The notes below the pieces were generated by a model. It was not told where the DNA came from. It searched no databases and saw only the letters and a list, made by a program, of their open reading frames with translations. Of a stretch of DNA of 14,800 nt, positions 1-6,497 are shown one piece after another (positions within the stretch are counted from its first letter, which is position 1; each line of letters starts with the position of its first letter). A program made the translations under genes and the position numbers. Source of the stretch: Actinomycetes bacterium (lineage in GTDB: Bacteria > Bacillota_I > Bacilli_A > RF39 > UBA660); assembly GCA_021152765.1 (NCBI GenBank), contig JAGKUT010000004.1, forward strand, positions 1 to 14,800, given 5' to 3'.

Positions 1-2
1 AA

Positions 3-833
3 TTATTAAAAGAGTATGGTAGAGAAGATTTTAAAATTATTTGTAAAGTTGAAAGTGTAGTAGGTGTTTCTAATATCCGTGAGATTTTTGAAAATTCTGA
101 TGGTATTATGATTGGTCGTGGAGACTTAGGTAGTGAAGTTCCACCTGAGGAAATCCCAGCTATTCAAAAGAATATTATTAGAACTGCTCGTGAAATGGGT
201 AAGATTGTTATTGTTGCGACTGAAATGTTAGAAACAATGATGGAGAATAATAGACCTAAGAGAGCTGAAGTATCTGATATTGCGAATGCTGTATTTGATG
301 GTACTGATGCTGTTATGTTATCTGGTGAAACTACTGTTGGAAAACACCCAATTGAAACTGTAGCTGCAATGGCAAGAACTTGTGCTGCAACTGAAAAGTA
401 TACTGATTTTACTGGTAAGTTTGAGTTACCTGATAATGATGATAATGATTGTGTTGCTTTAGCAAATGGTGTTATTAATTGTGCTAATATCATGGATGCT
501 AAGTTAATCGTTGTTCAATCTCATACAGGTAAAACTGCTCGTATTTTAAGTAATTTAAAGCCAAATTGTCCAATTTTAGCTATTACTGATGAAGAAAAAT
601 TAGGAAGAAGACTTGGATTAAATTATGGAGTATTCTCTATAGTTTCTGAAAGAAGTAATTCTGTTGATAAATTCATCGCTGAAGCTAAGAGATGTGCTTT
701 AGAGTTTTCAGAAAAGAATGATTTAGGTTTAAAATCTGGTGATAAGATCGTAATTACTGCAGGTTTTGTTAATTCAGATGAAAGTAATAGAAAATATGCA
801 GATAGTAATTTAATGAAGATAGATACTATATAG
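3..833 (+). CDS. pyk: Pyruvate kinase, C-terminal part (5' end outside window)
   Basis: Cytoplasmic glycolytic enzyme converting phosphoenolpyruvate and ADP to pyruvate and ATP. The reading frame is open from base 3, so the gene enters from the left; 276 residues are visible of the roughly 470-480 usual for bacterial pyruvate kinase, so about 200 N-terminal residues are missing. Visible signatures, numbered in the fragment: CKVES (catalytic Lys15, metal ligand Glu17), MIGRGDLG (metal ligand Asp41), VATEMLETM (Thr73), then the conserved RAEVSDIANAVFDGTDAVML stretch. The C-terminal domain has SHTGKTARI, matching the phosphate-binding loop of the allosteric effector site. It ends in the usual short C-terminal strand with no extra PEP-utiliser domain. 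An internal ATG at 108 is not the start because conserved sequence runs upstream of it. The stop TAG lies inside a terminator stem. Identification is secure. Confidence 0.97.
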   Translation, partial: LLKEYGREDFKIICKVESVVGVSNIREIFENSDGIMIGRGDLGSEVPPEEIPAIQKNIIRTAREMGKIVIVATEMLETMMENNRPKRAEVSDIANAVFDGTDAVMLSGETTVGKHPIETVAAMARTCAATEKYTDFTGKFELPDNDDNDCVALANGVINCANIMDAKLIVVQSHTGKTARILSNLKPNCPILAITDEEKLGRRLGLNYGVFSIVSERSNSVDKFIAEAKRCALEFSEKNDLGLKSGDKIVITAGFVNSDESNRKYADSNLMKIDTI

Positions 834-848
834 TATCTATTTTTTTTA
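821..848 (+). terminator. Intrinsic terminator of pyk, overlapping its stop codon
   Basis: A perfect 18-base palindrome at 821-838 (AGATACT, loop ATAT, AGTATCT) is followed by a run of T from 841, continuing as further T blocks to about 865. The last four codons and the TAG stop (831-833) of pyk form part of the stem. Confidence 0.85.
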
Positions 849-904
849 ATTTTTTTAATTTTTTTGCGAAATAACTCTTTTTAATAATTTGTAAAAATTT
901 TTTG

Positions 905-946
905 ACAGATTTTAATTTTTGGCCTAGGCAGAAATTTAGAATCTGT
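905..946. repeat. Long imperfect inverted repeat (42 bases) upstream of the first adhesin
   Basis: Bases 905-920 pair with 931-946, starting with ACAGATT against AATCTGT. There are two G-U type pairs and one T-T mismatch. The centre is GCCTAGGC (922-929), itself a perfect palindrome and the only GC-rich patch in the spacer. A T-rich but G-interrupted tract follows (947-959). It could be a back-up terminator for pyk, a leader hairpin, or a protein-binding palindrome. The structure is directly visible; its role is not. Confidence 0.6.
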
Positions 947-981
947 TTTGTTTTTGTTTGTAGATTTTGAAAAACCTTCAT

Positions 982-1010
982 TTGACCTTGTTTTTGTATT
1001 ATTTTATTAT
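982..1010 (+). promoter_or_regulatory. Possible sigma-A promoter for the adhesin-sortase cassette
   Basis: TTGACC at 982-987 and TATTAT at 1005-1010 are separated by 17 bases. Transcription would begin around 1017, giving a leader of only about 13 bases that starts at the ribosome-binding site. This is short enough to keep the call tentative. A TTGACA at 902-907 lies in the palindrome's left arm but has no good -10 partner. Confidence 0.35.
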
Positions 1011-1016
1011 GTTTTT

Positions 1017-1024
1017 GGAGGGAG
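1017..1024 (+). promoter_or_regulatory. Ribosome-binding site fixing the start of the first adhesin
   Basis: GGAGGGAG ends 5 bases before the ATG at 1030. It selects that ATG over an in-frame TTG at 967, whose extra 21 residues would sit in front of a complete signal peptide. Confidence 0.8.
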
Positions 1025-1029
1025 ATTTT

Positions 1030-2883
1030 ATGAAAAGATTTATTTTATTTTTATTTTTATTTTTGATGTGTGGTATTGTCCATGCATCACATCTTGATTT
1101 AGTTCCAATTAACGGAGTTTATAGTAGTCAACATAATCTTTCAAATGGTTCTTATTTTTCTTCTAATCAAAAGAAGTATTTTATGGATGGAAGAATTGTT
1201 TATTGTGTTGAGCCAGGTGAAGGTATTTACACTAATGATTATTATGGTGTTAGTGATTTATCTTTATCTGGTATGAGTAGTGATATTCTTGATAAGATTA
1301 GTTTGATTGGTTATTTTGGATATGATTATCCTGGACATAATACTGATAAGTATTTTATGGCTGCTCAAGAACTTATATGGGAGTTAATTGGAAGTAATGA
1401 AATTCATTTTACTACTGGTATTAATAATACTGGTGATATTGTTAATATTGATTATGAGAAGAATGAAATTATGAGTCTTGTAAATCATTATTATGTTAAG
1501 CCTTCTTTTGATAGTGAATTTGTTAGTGGTATTTATGGTGAAAAAGTTATTTTAGAGGATTCTAATAATGTTTTATCTAATTATGAGGTTTTATCTGATG
1601 GTGCTTATATTGAAGGAAATAAATTAGTTATTAATCTTAATAAGTTAGGTATTGATAGTATTAAATTATCTCGTAAGAAATATGATCAAGATTCTAGTAT
1701 TTTTTATAGGGATGATAGTTCTCAAGATTTTATGTTTTTAAGGGCTAATTCTTTTGAAAGTATTATTTATACTGAAAGTTTTATTCCTAGGAATAGGATT
1801 GTTGTTAATAAGAAAGGTTTGGTTTTAAGTGATTATAGTGGTGGTTTTATTTATGAAGAGAGGGGATTAACTGGTGTTCATTTCGGTTTATTTGCTTCTA
1901 GTGATATTTATGAAGATAATAATTTAGTGTATATGAAAGATGAAATGGTTTCTGAGTTGGTTTCTTCTGATGGTAGTTTAGTTTTTGATAATTTACCTAA
2001 TGGTGATTATTATTTGAAGGAGTTAAGTACTTTAGATGGTTTTATTTTAGATGATACTATTTATGATATTCATCTTGATAATAGTGATAAGGAGGTATTT
2101 GAGTATATGGTTAATTTGAATAATGAAAGACAGAAAATATTTTTAAATATAGTTAAGAATGGTGAGGTTTTTAATGGTATTGTTTCTGATAGTGGTAGTT
2201 ATTCTGATATACCTTTAGGTGGTATTAAATTTGGTTTATATAGTAGTAATGATATTTATAATGTTGATGGTAAAAAGATTTTATCAAAGGATAAGTTAAT
2301 TAAGGAGTTCGTTACTGATAGTAGTGGAAGTGTTAGTGAAGAGTTGGATATTCCACTAGGCACTTATTATATTAAAGAGTTGGAGACTCTTGAGGGTTAT
2401 AAAATTGATTCTAATATTTATGAATTTAATATTTCTAAGAGTGATGATGATAGTATTAAGATAATGGTTACTAAGGAGCCTATTTTAAATGAATTAATTA
2501 AGAGTAAGTTAGTTATTCATAAGATTGATGAGTTTGGTAATAAGTTAGAGGGTGCTTTCTTTAAAATATTCGATGGCTCTGATAATTTAATTTATGAAGG
2601 TATTACTAATAGTGATGGTGTAATTAGCATTGATAATTTGTGTTATGGAAAGTATTATTTTTATGAAGCAAGTGCACCTCAAGGTTATGTTACTGATGGT
2701 AGAATTTATGAGGTTAATGTTTATGATGATAATGATTTAATTGAGGTTAGTGTATTAAATAATAGGATGCCTGTTACTAGTGATATTTATGGACTGCCTA
2801 AGAGATTTTCTATGGTTGGTTTAGGTTTTGGATTATTGAGTTTATCTTTTTCTGTTATTTATGAAAAGTGTAAAAAGAATTAG
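1030..2883 (+). CDS. Thioester-domain, Cna-B repeat cell-wall-anchored adhesin (617 aa)
   Basis: Predicted secreted, wall-anchored adhesin. Seen: signal peptide (residues 1-20, hydrophobic, ending VHA-S); a thioester-type domain with YCVEPG (Cys59) and AAQELIWEL (Gln113), the Cys-Gln pair that forms the internal thioester in this family; a stretch at about 120-255 I cannot assign; three Cna-B/SpaA-type domains (about 257-365, 370-485, 493-578) marked by KELSTLDGF, KELETLEGY and YEASAPQGY; then MPVTSD (580-585), a membrane helix (about 594-611) and tail YEKCKKN. In domain 3 Lys498, Glu546 and Asn577/578 fit an isopeptide triad; domain 2 ends VTKEP and lacks the expected final Asn. The sorting motif is non-canonical (Ser where LPXTG has Gly). 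The sortase gene overlaps its last 23 bases, so it is the likely partner. The thioester and isopeptide bonds are inferred from family knowledge. Confidence 0.88.
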   Translation: MKRFILFLFLFLMCGIVHASHLDLVPINGVYSSQHNLSNGSYFSSNQKKYFMDGRIVYCVEPGEGIYTNDYYGVSDLSLSGMSSDILDKISLIGYFGYDYPGHNTDKYFMAAQELIWELIGSNEIHFTTGINNTGDIVNIDYEKNEIMSLVNHYYVKPSFDSEFVSGIYGEKVILEDSNNVLSNYEVLSDGAYIEGNKLVINLNKLGIDSIKLSRKKYDQDSSIFYRDDSSQDFMFLRANSFESIIYTESFIPRNRIVVNKKGLVLSDYSGGFIYEERGLTGVHFGLFASSDIYEDNNLVYMKDEMVSELVSSDGSLVFDNLPNGDYYLKELSTLDGFILDDTIYDIHLDNSDKEVFEYMVNLNNERQKIFLNIVKNGEVFNGIVSDSGSYSDIPLGGIKFGLYSSNDIYNVDGKKILSKDKLIKEFVTDSSGSVSEELDIPLGTYYIKELETLEGYKIDSNIYEFNISKSDDDSIKIMVTKEPILNELIKSKLVIHKIDEFGNKLEGAFFKIFDGSDNLIYEGITNSDGVISIDNLCYGKYYFYEASAPQGYVTDGRIYEVNVYDDNDLIEVSVLNNRMPVTSDIYGLPKRFSMVGLGFGLLSLSFSVIYEKCKKN

Positions 2884-3364
2884 TTTTTGTTTAATTATTA
2901 TTAGTTGTTCTATATTTTTCTTTATTAAAGGATATGAACAATATGACATTGTAGTTCAGAATAAAATTATTGATAATCCTTTTTCTATAAAGTCTATTGA
3001 TGGTTATATTTTTATTCCTAAGTTTAATATTAAAAGAATAATTAAAAGAGGTACTGATAGTGATATTCTTGATTCTAATTATGTTGGTATTCATGATTTA
3101 TCTGGTGAACTGAATGGTTCAAATTTAATTATACTTGCTGGTCATAATATAGATAATGTTTTTGGTAGATTACATGATATTTTGATTGGTGATGTTGTTT
3201 TTATTAAGGGGGATGGTTATGATAGAAAGTTTATTGTTTATGATAAAAAGATTGTTAGTGAGTATGATTTTAGTTATTTTAAAAATAGGAATAACGAGTT
3301 AGTACTTATAACATGTGATAAAAAGGGGTATAGATTATTAGTTTTTTTAAAGGAGGATTTATGA
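2861..3364 (+). CDS. Small sortase transpeptidase, cassette-encoded (167 aa)
   Basis: Membrane-bound cysteine transpeptidase expected to cleave a sorting motif and attach the protein to the wall or to another subunit. Seen: N-terminal membrane anchor (about residues 7-22); start of the sortase barrel at GYIFIPKFNI (48-57); catalytic His95 in LAGHN; Cys152 in LITCD; Arg158 in GYRLLVF. All three catalytic residues are present. It is compact, with only five residues between the catalytic Cys and Arg and no C-terminal extension, so I do not assign a class firmly. The ATG at 2861 lies within the upstream adhesin gene and has no good ribosome-binding site, so translation is probably coupled to it. 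It ends in TGA overlapping the next ATG (ATGA at 3361-3364). This is the only TGA stop in the window. Context points to the adhesin with MPVTS as its substrate. Confidence 0.9.
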   Translation: MKSVKRISFCLIIISCSIFFFIKGYEQYDIVVQNKIIDNPFSIKSIDGYIFIPKFNIKRIIKRGTDSDILDSNYVGIHDLSGELNGSNLIILAGHNIDNVFGRLHDILIGDVVFIKGDGYDRKFIVYDKKIVSEYDFSYFKNRNNELVLITCDKKGYRLLVFLKEDL

Positions 3365-3711
3365 ATTTTTTAGAGTATATTGTTATGTTTAATAAGTTAA
3401 AACGTGATAATGATATTTTATTTATGGTTAGCGAGAATAATTTTTTAGAGTATAAGGTAGGTGATATTGTATTAATAAGTGGTTTTAATGGTGCGAGTGT
3501 TAGTTCTAATGTTTTTGTTATTATTGATTCTAATAATATAGGTATTCCTATTGATTATTTATATTATGTTTCTAGTGATTGCAAGAATATTGATTTTGTT
3601 TATCAGTTAGATGATAAGAAGATTTTAAAGAAGATTGGTAAGGTTAATAGCAATATTATTAGTGATTATAAAAGAAAGTATATTTTATTAAGTAGAAATG
3701 AGGGGATTTAG
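3361..3711 (+). CDS. Hypothetical protein, third gene of the adhesin-sortase cassette (116 aa)
   Basis: I do not recognise this protein. The start is well supported: AGGAGG at 3351-3356 lies five bases before the ATG, and the ATG overlaps the sortase stop by 4 bases, so the two are translationally coupled. It has no signal peptide and no clear membrane helix. It looks beta-rich, with alternating hydrophobic stretches such as YKVGDIVLISGF (residues 31-42) and VFVIIDSNN (51-59), then a Lys-rich C-terminal third. One cysteine is present (in SSDCKN). Its position suggests a role linked to the adhesin or sortase, for example assembly or regulation, but nothing in the sequence shows this. A small SH3-like or similar barrel is a guess from the pattern only. 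Its 3' end overlaps the start of the broken dinD gene. Confidence 0.7.
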   Translation: MNFLEYIVMFNKLKRDNDILFMVSENNFLEYKVGDIVLISGFNGASVSSNVFVIIDSNNIGIPIDYLYYVSSDCKNIDFVYQLDDKKILKKIGKVNSNIISDYKRKYILLSRNEGI

Positions 3712-4504
3712 TATTAATAATTGTGCATTTTAAAGTATTAAACATGTTGATGAATTTGGTAATGAATATTGGGATGCGAGGGAATTACAAAATGTTTTAG
3801 GTTATTCTCAATGGAGAAGTATAAATGATTTAATTAAGAGGGCTAAAGTTGCATGTCAAGAAAGTAAATACAACATTGATGACCATTTTGCGGTACAACG
3901 CAAAATGGTTGATATAGGTTCTAATACAACAAGAAATGTTATAGATTATAAGTTATCAAGATATGCATGTTATTTAATTGTAATGAATGGTAATCCTAAA
4001 AAAGAAATAATAGCTTTAGCTCAAACATATTTTGCTATACAAACAAGAAGACAGGAATTAATGGAAAAGTCTTATGATTTATTAACGGAGGATGAAAAGA
4101 GATTTTATCAAAGGAATTTGACTAAAAAAGGTAATTATTCTTTAAATCAAACTGCTAAAAAGGCTGGAGTTAAGAATTTTGATAAGTTTCATAATTTTGG
4201 ATACAAGGGATTATATAATGGTGAAACTGCAGATGATATTGCTAAGAGAAAAGGTTTAAGATATAGGGAAGATATATTAGATAATATGTGTAGTGATGAA
4301 TTGATTGCTAATCTTTTTAGAATATCTCAGACTGAACAAAAAATTAGGAATGATAATATACAAGGTGAGGGTAGTGCTAATGTTGCGCATTATGCTATTG
4401 GTAAAAATATAAGAGATGTTATTATAAAGAATGGTGGAATTGTTCCAGAAAAATTGCCAACACCAGAGAAAAGTTTAAAAGAATTACAGAAAGTACTTGA
4501 GTAG
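3698..4504 (+). pseudogene. dinD: dinD-family gene (Bro-N domain) with in-frame premature TAA
   Basis: DinD-family proteins are known from E. coli as DNA-damage-inducible proteins with an N-terminal Bro-N domain; E. coli DinD is reported to act on RecA filaments. Here the frame from ATG 3698 reads MRGFSINNCAF, then TAA (3731-3733), then continues in the same frame as SIKHVDEFGNEYWDARELQ and on to 4504. DinD proteins normally have an unbroken F-x-SIKH-type start, so TAA probably replaced a Glu, Lys or Gln codon. The body is otherwise intact, including DYKLSRYACYLIVMNG and AQTYFAIQTRRQE, and the frame totals 269 codons, normal for the family. No ATG, GTG or TTG occurs in frame between the TAA and ATG 3905; starting at 3905 gives 199 residues and removes about 57 residues of Bro-N. 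No SOS box (GAAC-4-GTTC) is visible upstream. It overlaps the gene before it by 14 bases and has no obvious own promoter. Confidence 0.75.
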
Positions 4505-4521
4505 ATTTATCTACTTTTTTT
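4500..4521 (+). terminator. Intrinsic terminator after dinD, containing its stop codon
   Basis: AGTAGA (4500-4505), loop TTTA, TCTACT (4510-4515), then T through 4521. The TAG stop (4502-4504) is inside the left stem. It probably ends the whole adhesin-sortase-hypothetical-dinD transcript, since no terminator is visible between those genes. Confidence 0.8.
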
Positions 4522-4542
4522 CTTTTAAATTTTTTAGTTTTC

Positions 4543-4571
4543 TTGATTTATTTATTTAAATTTGTTAATAT
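4543..4571 (+). promoter_or_regulatory. Probable extended -10 promoter of parE-parC
   Basis: TTGATT at 4543-4548, a 17-base spacer, and TAATAT at 4566-4571 preceded by TGT, which gives an extended -10. Transcription would start near 4578, about 10 bases before the parE ATG, so the leader would be very short. Confidence 0.5.
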
Positions 4572-4587
4572 TTATTATGGTGATGGT

Positions 4588-6495
4588 ATGACTACAAAAT
4601 ACAATGAAGATTCGATTAAAATATTGGAAGGACTTGAGGCTGTTAGAAAAAGACCTGGTATGTATATTGGTTCTACTGATAAGAGAGGCCTTCATCATTT
4701 AGTATGGGAAATTGTTGATAATGGTATTGACGAGGTAATAAATGGTTTTGGTAAGAAAATAAAAATATCTATTAATAAAGATGGTAGTATTACTGTTGAG
4801 GATGAGGGACGTGGTGTTCCTGTTGGAATGCACTCTAGTGGTATGTCTACTCCTGAAGTTATTTATACAGTATTACATGCAGGTGGTAAATTTGAAAGTG
4901 GCGGATATAAAGTTTCTGGCGGTTTACATGGTGTAGGTGCGAGTGTTGTTAATGCTTTAAGTAAATGGATGGAAGTTTATATTAAGCGTGATGGGTATGA
5001 GCATTATATTAGTTTTAAAGATGGTGGTTCTTTAAATACACCTCTTACTAAATTAGAGAAGACTAGTAAGACTGGTACTAAAGTTAGATTTATGCCGGAT
5101 CCTGAAATTTTCTCTGTTACAAATTTTTCTTATACTACTATTGTTGAAAGGATGCAGGAGTGTGCTTTCTTATTAAATGGTTTAACTGTTATAGTTGAGG
5201 ATTTAAGAGATGGTAGAAGTGAAACTTTCCATTATGAAAAGGGATTAGATAGTTTTGTTGAATATTTAAATAATGATAAGAAGCCATTACATGATATTGT
5301 TAATTTTAAGGGTAATCGTGATGGAATAAATATTGAAGTATCAATGCAGTATACTGATACTTATTCTGAAAATATTGTTTCTTTTGTTAATAATGTTAAG
5401 ACTAATGATGGTGGTTCGCATGAGGTTGGATTTAAGAGCGCTTTAACTAAAGTATTTAATGATTATGCGAAAAGTAATGGTTACATTAAAGCAAAAGATA
5501 AGAATTTAGAGGGTAGTGATACTCGTGAGGGGTTAACTGCTATTATAAATTTACAAATTCCTGAGAATTTATTACAATTTGAAGGTCAAACTAAGGGTAA
5601 GTTAGGTACTCCTCAAGCTAGAACTGCTGTTGATAGTGTTATTAGTGAACAGTTACAGTATTTCTTAGAGGAGAATAAGGCTGTTGCGTCTATTATTATG
5701 GATAAGATGATTAAGAGTAAGTCTGTTCGTGAGGCTGCTCGTAAGGCTCGTGATGAGGCTCGTAATGGTAAGAATAAAAATAAGATAGAGAAGAATTTAT
5801 CTGGTAAGTTAGCTCCAGCTCAAGCTAAGAATCCTAAGATAAATGAGTTATTCTTAGTCGAGGGAGATTCTGCCGGTGGTAGTGCAAAAGGTGGAAGAGA
5901 TAGAAAGTTCCAAGCTATTCTACCTTTACGTGGTAAGGTTATTAATACTGCTAAGGCTTCTATGGAGGAAATTCTTAAGAATGAAGAAATTAATACTATG
6001 ATTCATACTATAGGTGCTGGTGTTGGAAGTGACTTTAATGTTGATGAGTCTAATTATGATAAAGTAATTATTATGACTGATGCCGATGTAGATGGTGCTC
6101 ATATTCAAATTTTATTATTAACATTCTTCTATTATTATATGAGAGGTTTAATTGAAAAGGGTAAATTGTTTATTGCTTTACCTCCTTTATATAAGTTAGA
6201 GTATGGTAAGAAACATGTTTATGCTTATAGTGATGAAGAATTGAATAGTTTGAAAAATGAAATCAATGGTAAATATACTATTCAACGTTATAAAGGTCTT
6301 GGTGAAATGGACGCTACTCAATTATGGGAAACAACAATGGATCCTGCTACTCGTAGTTTAATTCGTGTTAATATTACTGATGCAGTATTAGCTGAAAAAC
6401 GTGTTAGAGTTTTAATGGGTGATAAGGTTGAGCCTCGTAAGGAATGGATTAATGAGAATGTTATATTTACAATGGAAGATGATTATAGGGGGTAA
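4588..6495 (+). CDS. parE: DNA topoisomerase IV subunit B (635 aa)
   Basis: ATPase subunit of topoisomerase IV, which with ParC (ParC2-ParE2) unlinks replicated chromosomes and relaxes supercoils. Seen: GHKL ATPase with EIVDNGIDE (catalytic Glu41, Asn45), DEGRGVP, and the ATP-lid GGLHGVGASVVNAL; transducer region with SFVNNV and QTKGKLGTPQAR; TOPRIM region with LVEGDSAGGSAK (Glu about 425) and DADVDG (Asp498, 500, 502, metal ligands); C-terminal QRYKGLGEM, LWETTMDP and MGDKVEPR. ParE was chosen over GyrB because the C-terminus reads LIRVNITDA...EKRVRVLMGDKVEPRKEWINENV, the ParE pattern; GyrB instead reads LLQV and RRNFIE. Length is normal. ATG 4588 was chosen over an in-frame TTG at 4543 because the protein then begins MTTKYNEDSIKILEGLEAVR as usual for the family, and 4543 lies in the promoter. 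The ribosome-binding site (GGTGATGG) is weak. Confidence 0.95.
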   Translation: MTTKYNEDSIKILEGLEAVRKRPGMYIGSTDKRGLHHLVWEIVDNGIDEVINGFGKKIKISINKDGSITVEDEGRGVPVGMHSSGMSTPEVIYTVLHAGGKFESGGYKVSGGLHGVGASVVNALSKWMEVYIKRDGYEHYISFKDGGSLNTPLTKLEKTSKTGTKVRFMPDPEIFSVTNFSYTTIVERMQECAFLLNGLTVIVEDLRDGRSETFHYEKGLDSFVEYLNNDKKPLHDIVNFKGNRDGINIEVSMQYTDTYSENIVSFVNNVKTNDGGSHEVGFKSALTKVFNDYAKSNGYIKAKDKNLEGSDTREGLTAIINLQIPENLLQFEGQTKGKLGTPQARTAVDSVISEQLQYFLEENKAVASIIMDKMIKSKSVREAARKARDEARNGKNKNKIEKNLSGKLAPAQAKNPKINELFLVEGDSAGGSAKGGRDRKFQAILPLRGKVINTAKASMEEILKNEEINTMIHTIGAGVGSDFNVDESNYDKVIIMTDADVDGAHIQILLLTFFYYYMRGLIEKGKLFIALPPLYKLEYGKKHVYAYSDEELNSLKNEINGKYTIQRYKGLGEMDATQLWETTMDPATRSLIRVNITDAVLAEKRVRVLMGDKVEPRKEWINENVIFTMEDDYRG

Positions 6496-6497
6496 TT

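Noticed and set aside
164..493. Open frames on the minus strand (also near 2891-3094, 5926-6108, 8496-8693 and 13466-13771)
   Set aside because: They lie opposite well-supported genes, have low-complexity translations and show no ribosome-binding sites; they are shadows of the biased coding strand.
967..1029. Longer start (TTG at 967) for the first adhesin
   Set aside because: GGAGGGAG is placed correctly for ATG 1030, which begins a complete signal peptide; the extra 21 residues have no ribosome-binding site.
1030..1095. First adhesin as a lipoprotein (Cys14 in the signal peptide)
   Set aside because: FLMC-G lacks a proper lipobox, and a better signal peptidase I site (VHA-S) follows; the protein has a C-terminal sorting region.
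3362..3371. TGA read as tryptophan (Mollicutes code)
   Set aside because: The sortase would gain only three residues before a TAG, all Trp codons I checked are TGG, and the ATGA overlap is a standard coupling arrangement.
3723..3740. Programmed -1 frameshift at TTTTAAA, starting from GTG 3723, to rescue dinD
   Set aside because: Slipped codons would read TTT then TAA, a stop, so it does not restore the frame; the in-frame nonsense reading needs only one substitution.
4543..4587. Longer start (TTG at 4543) for parE
   Set aside because: The extra 15 residues are not family-like, and the region reads as an extended -10 promoter; ATG 4588 gives the normal ParE N-terminus.
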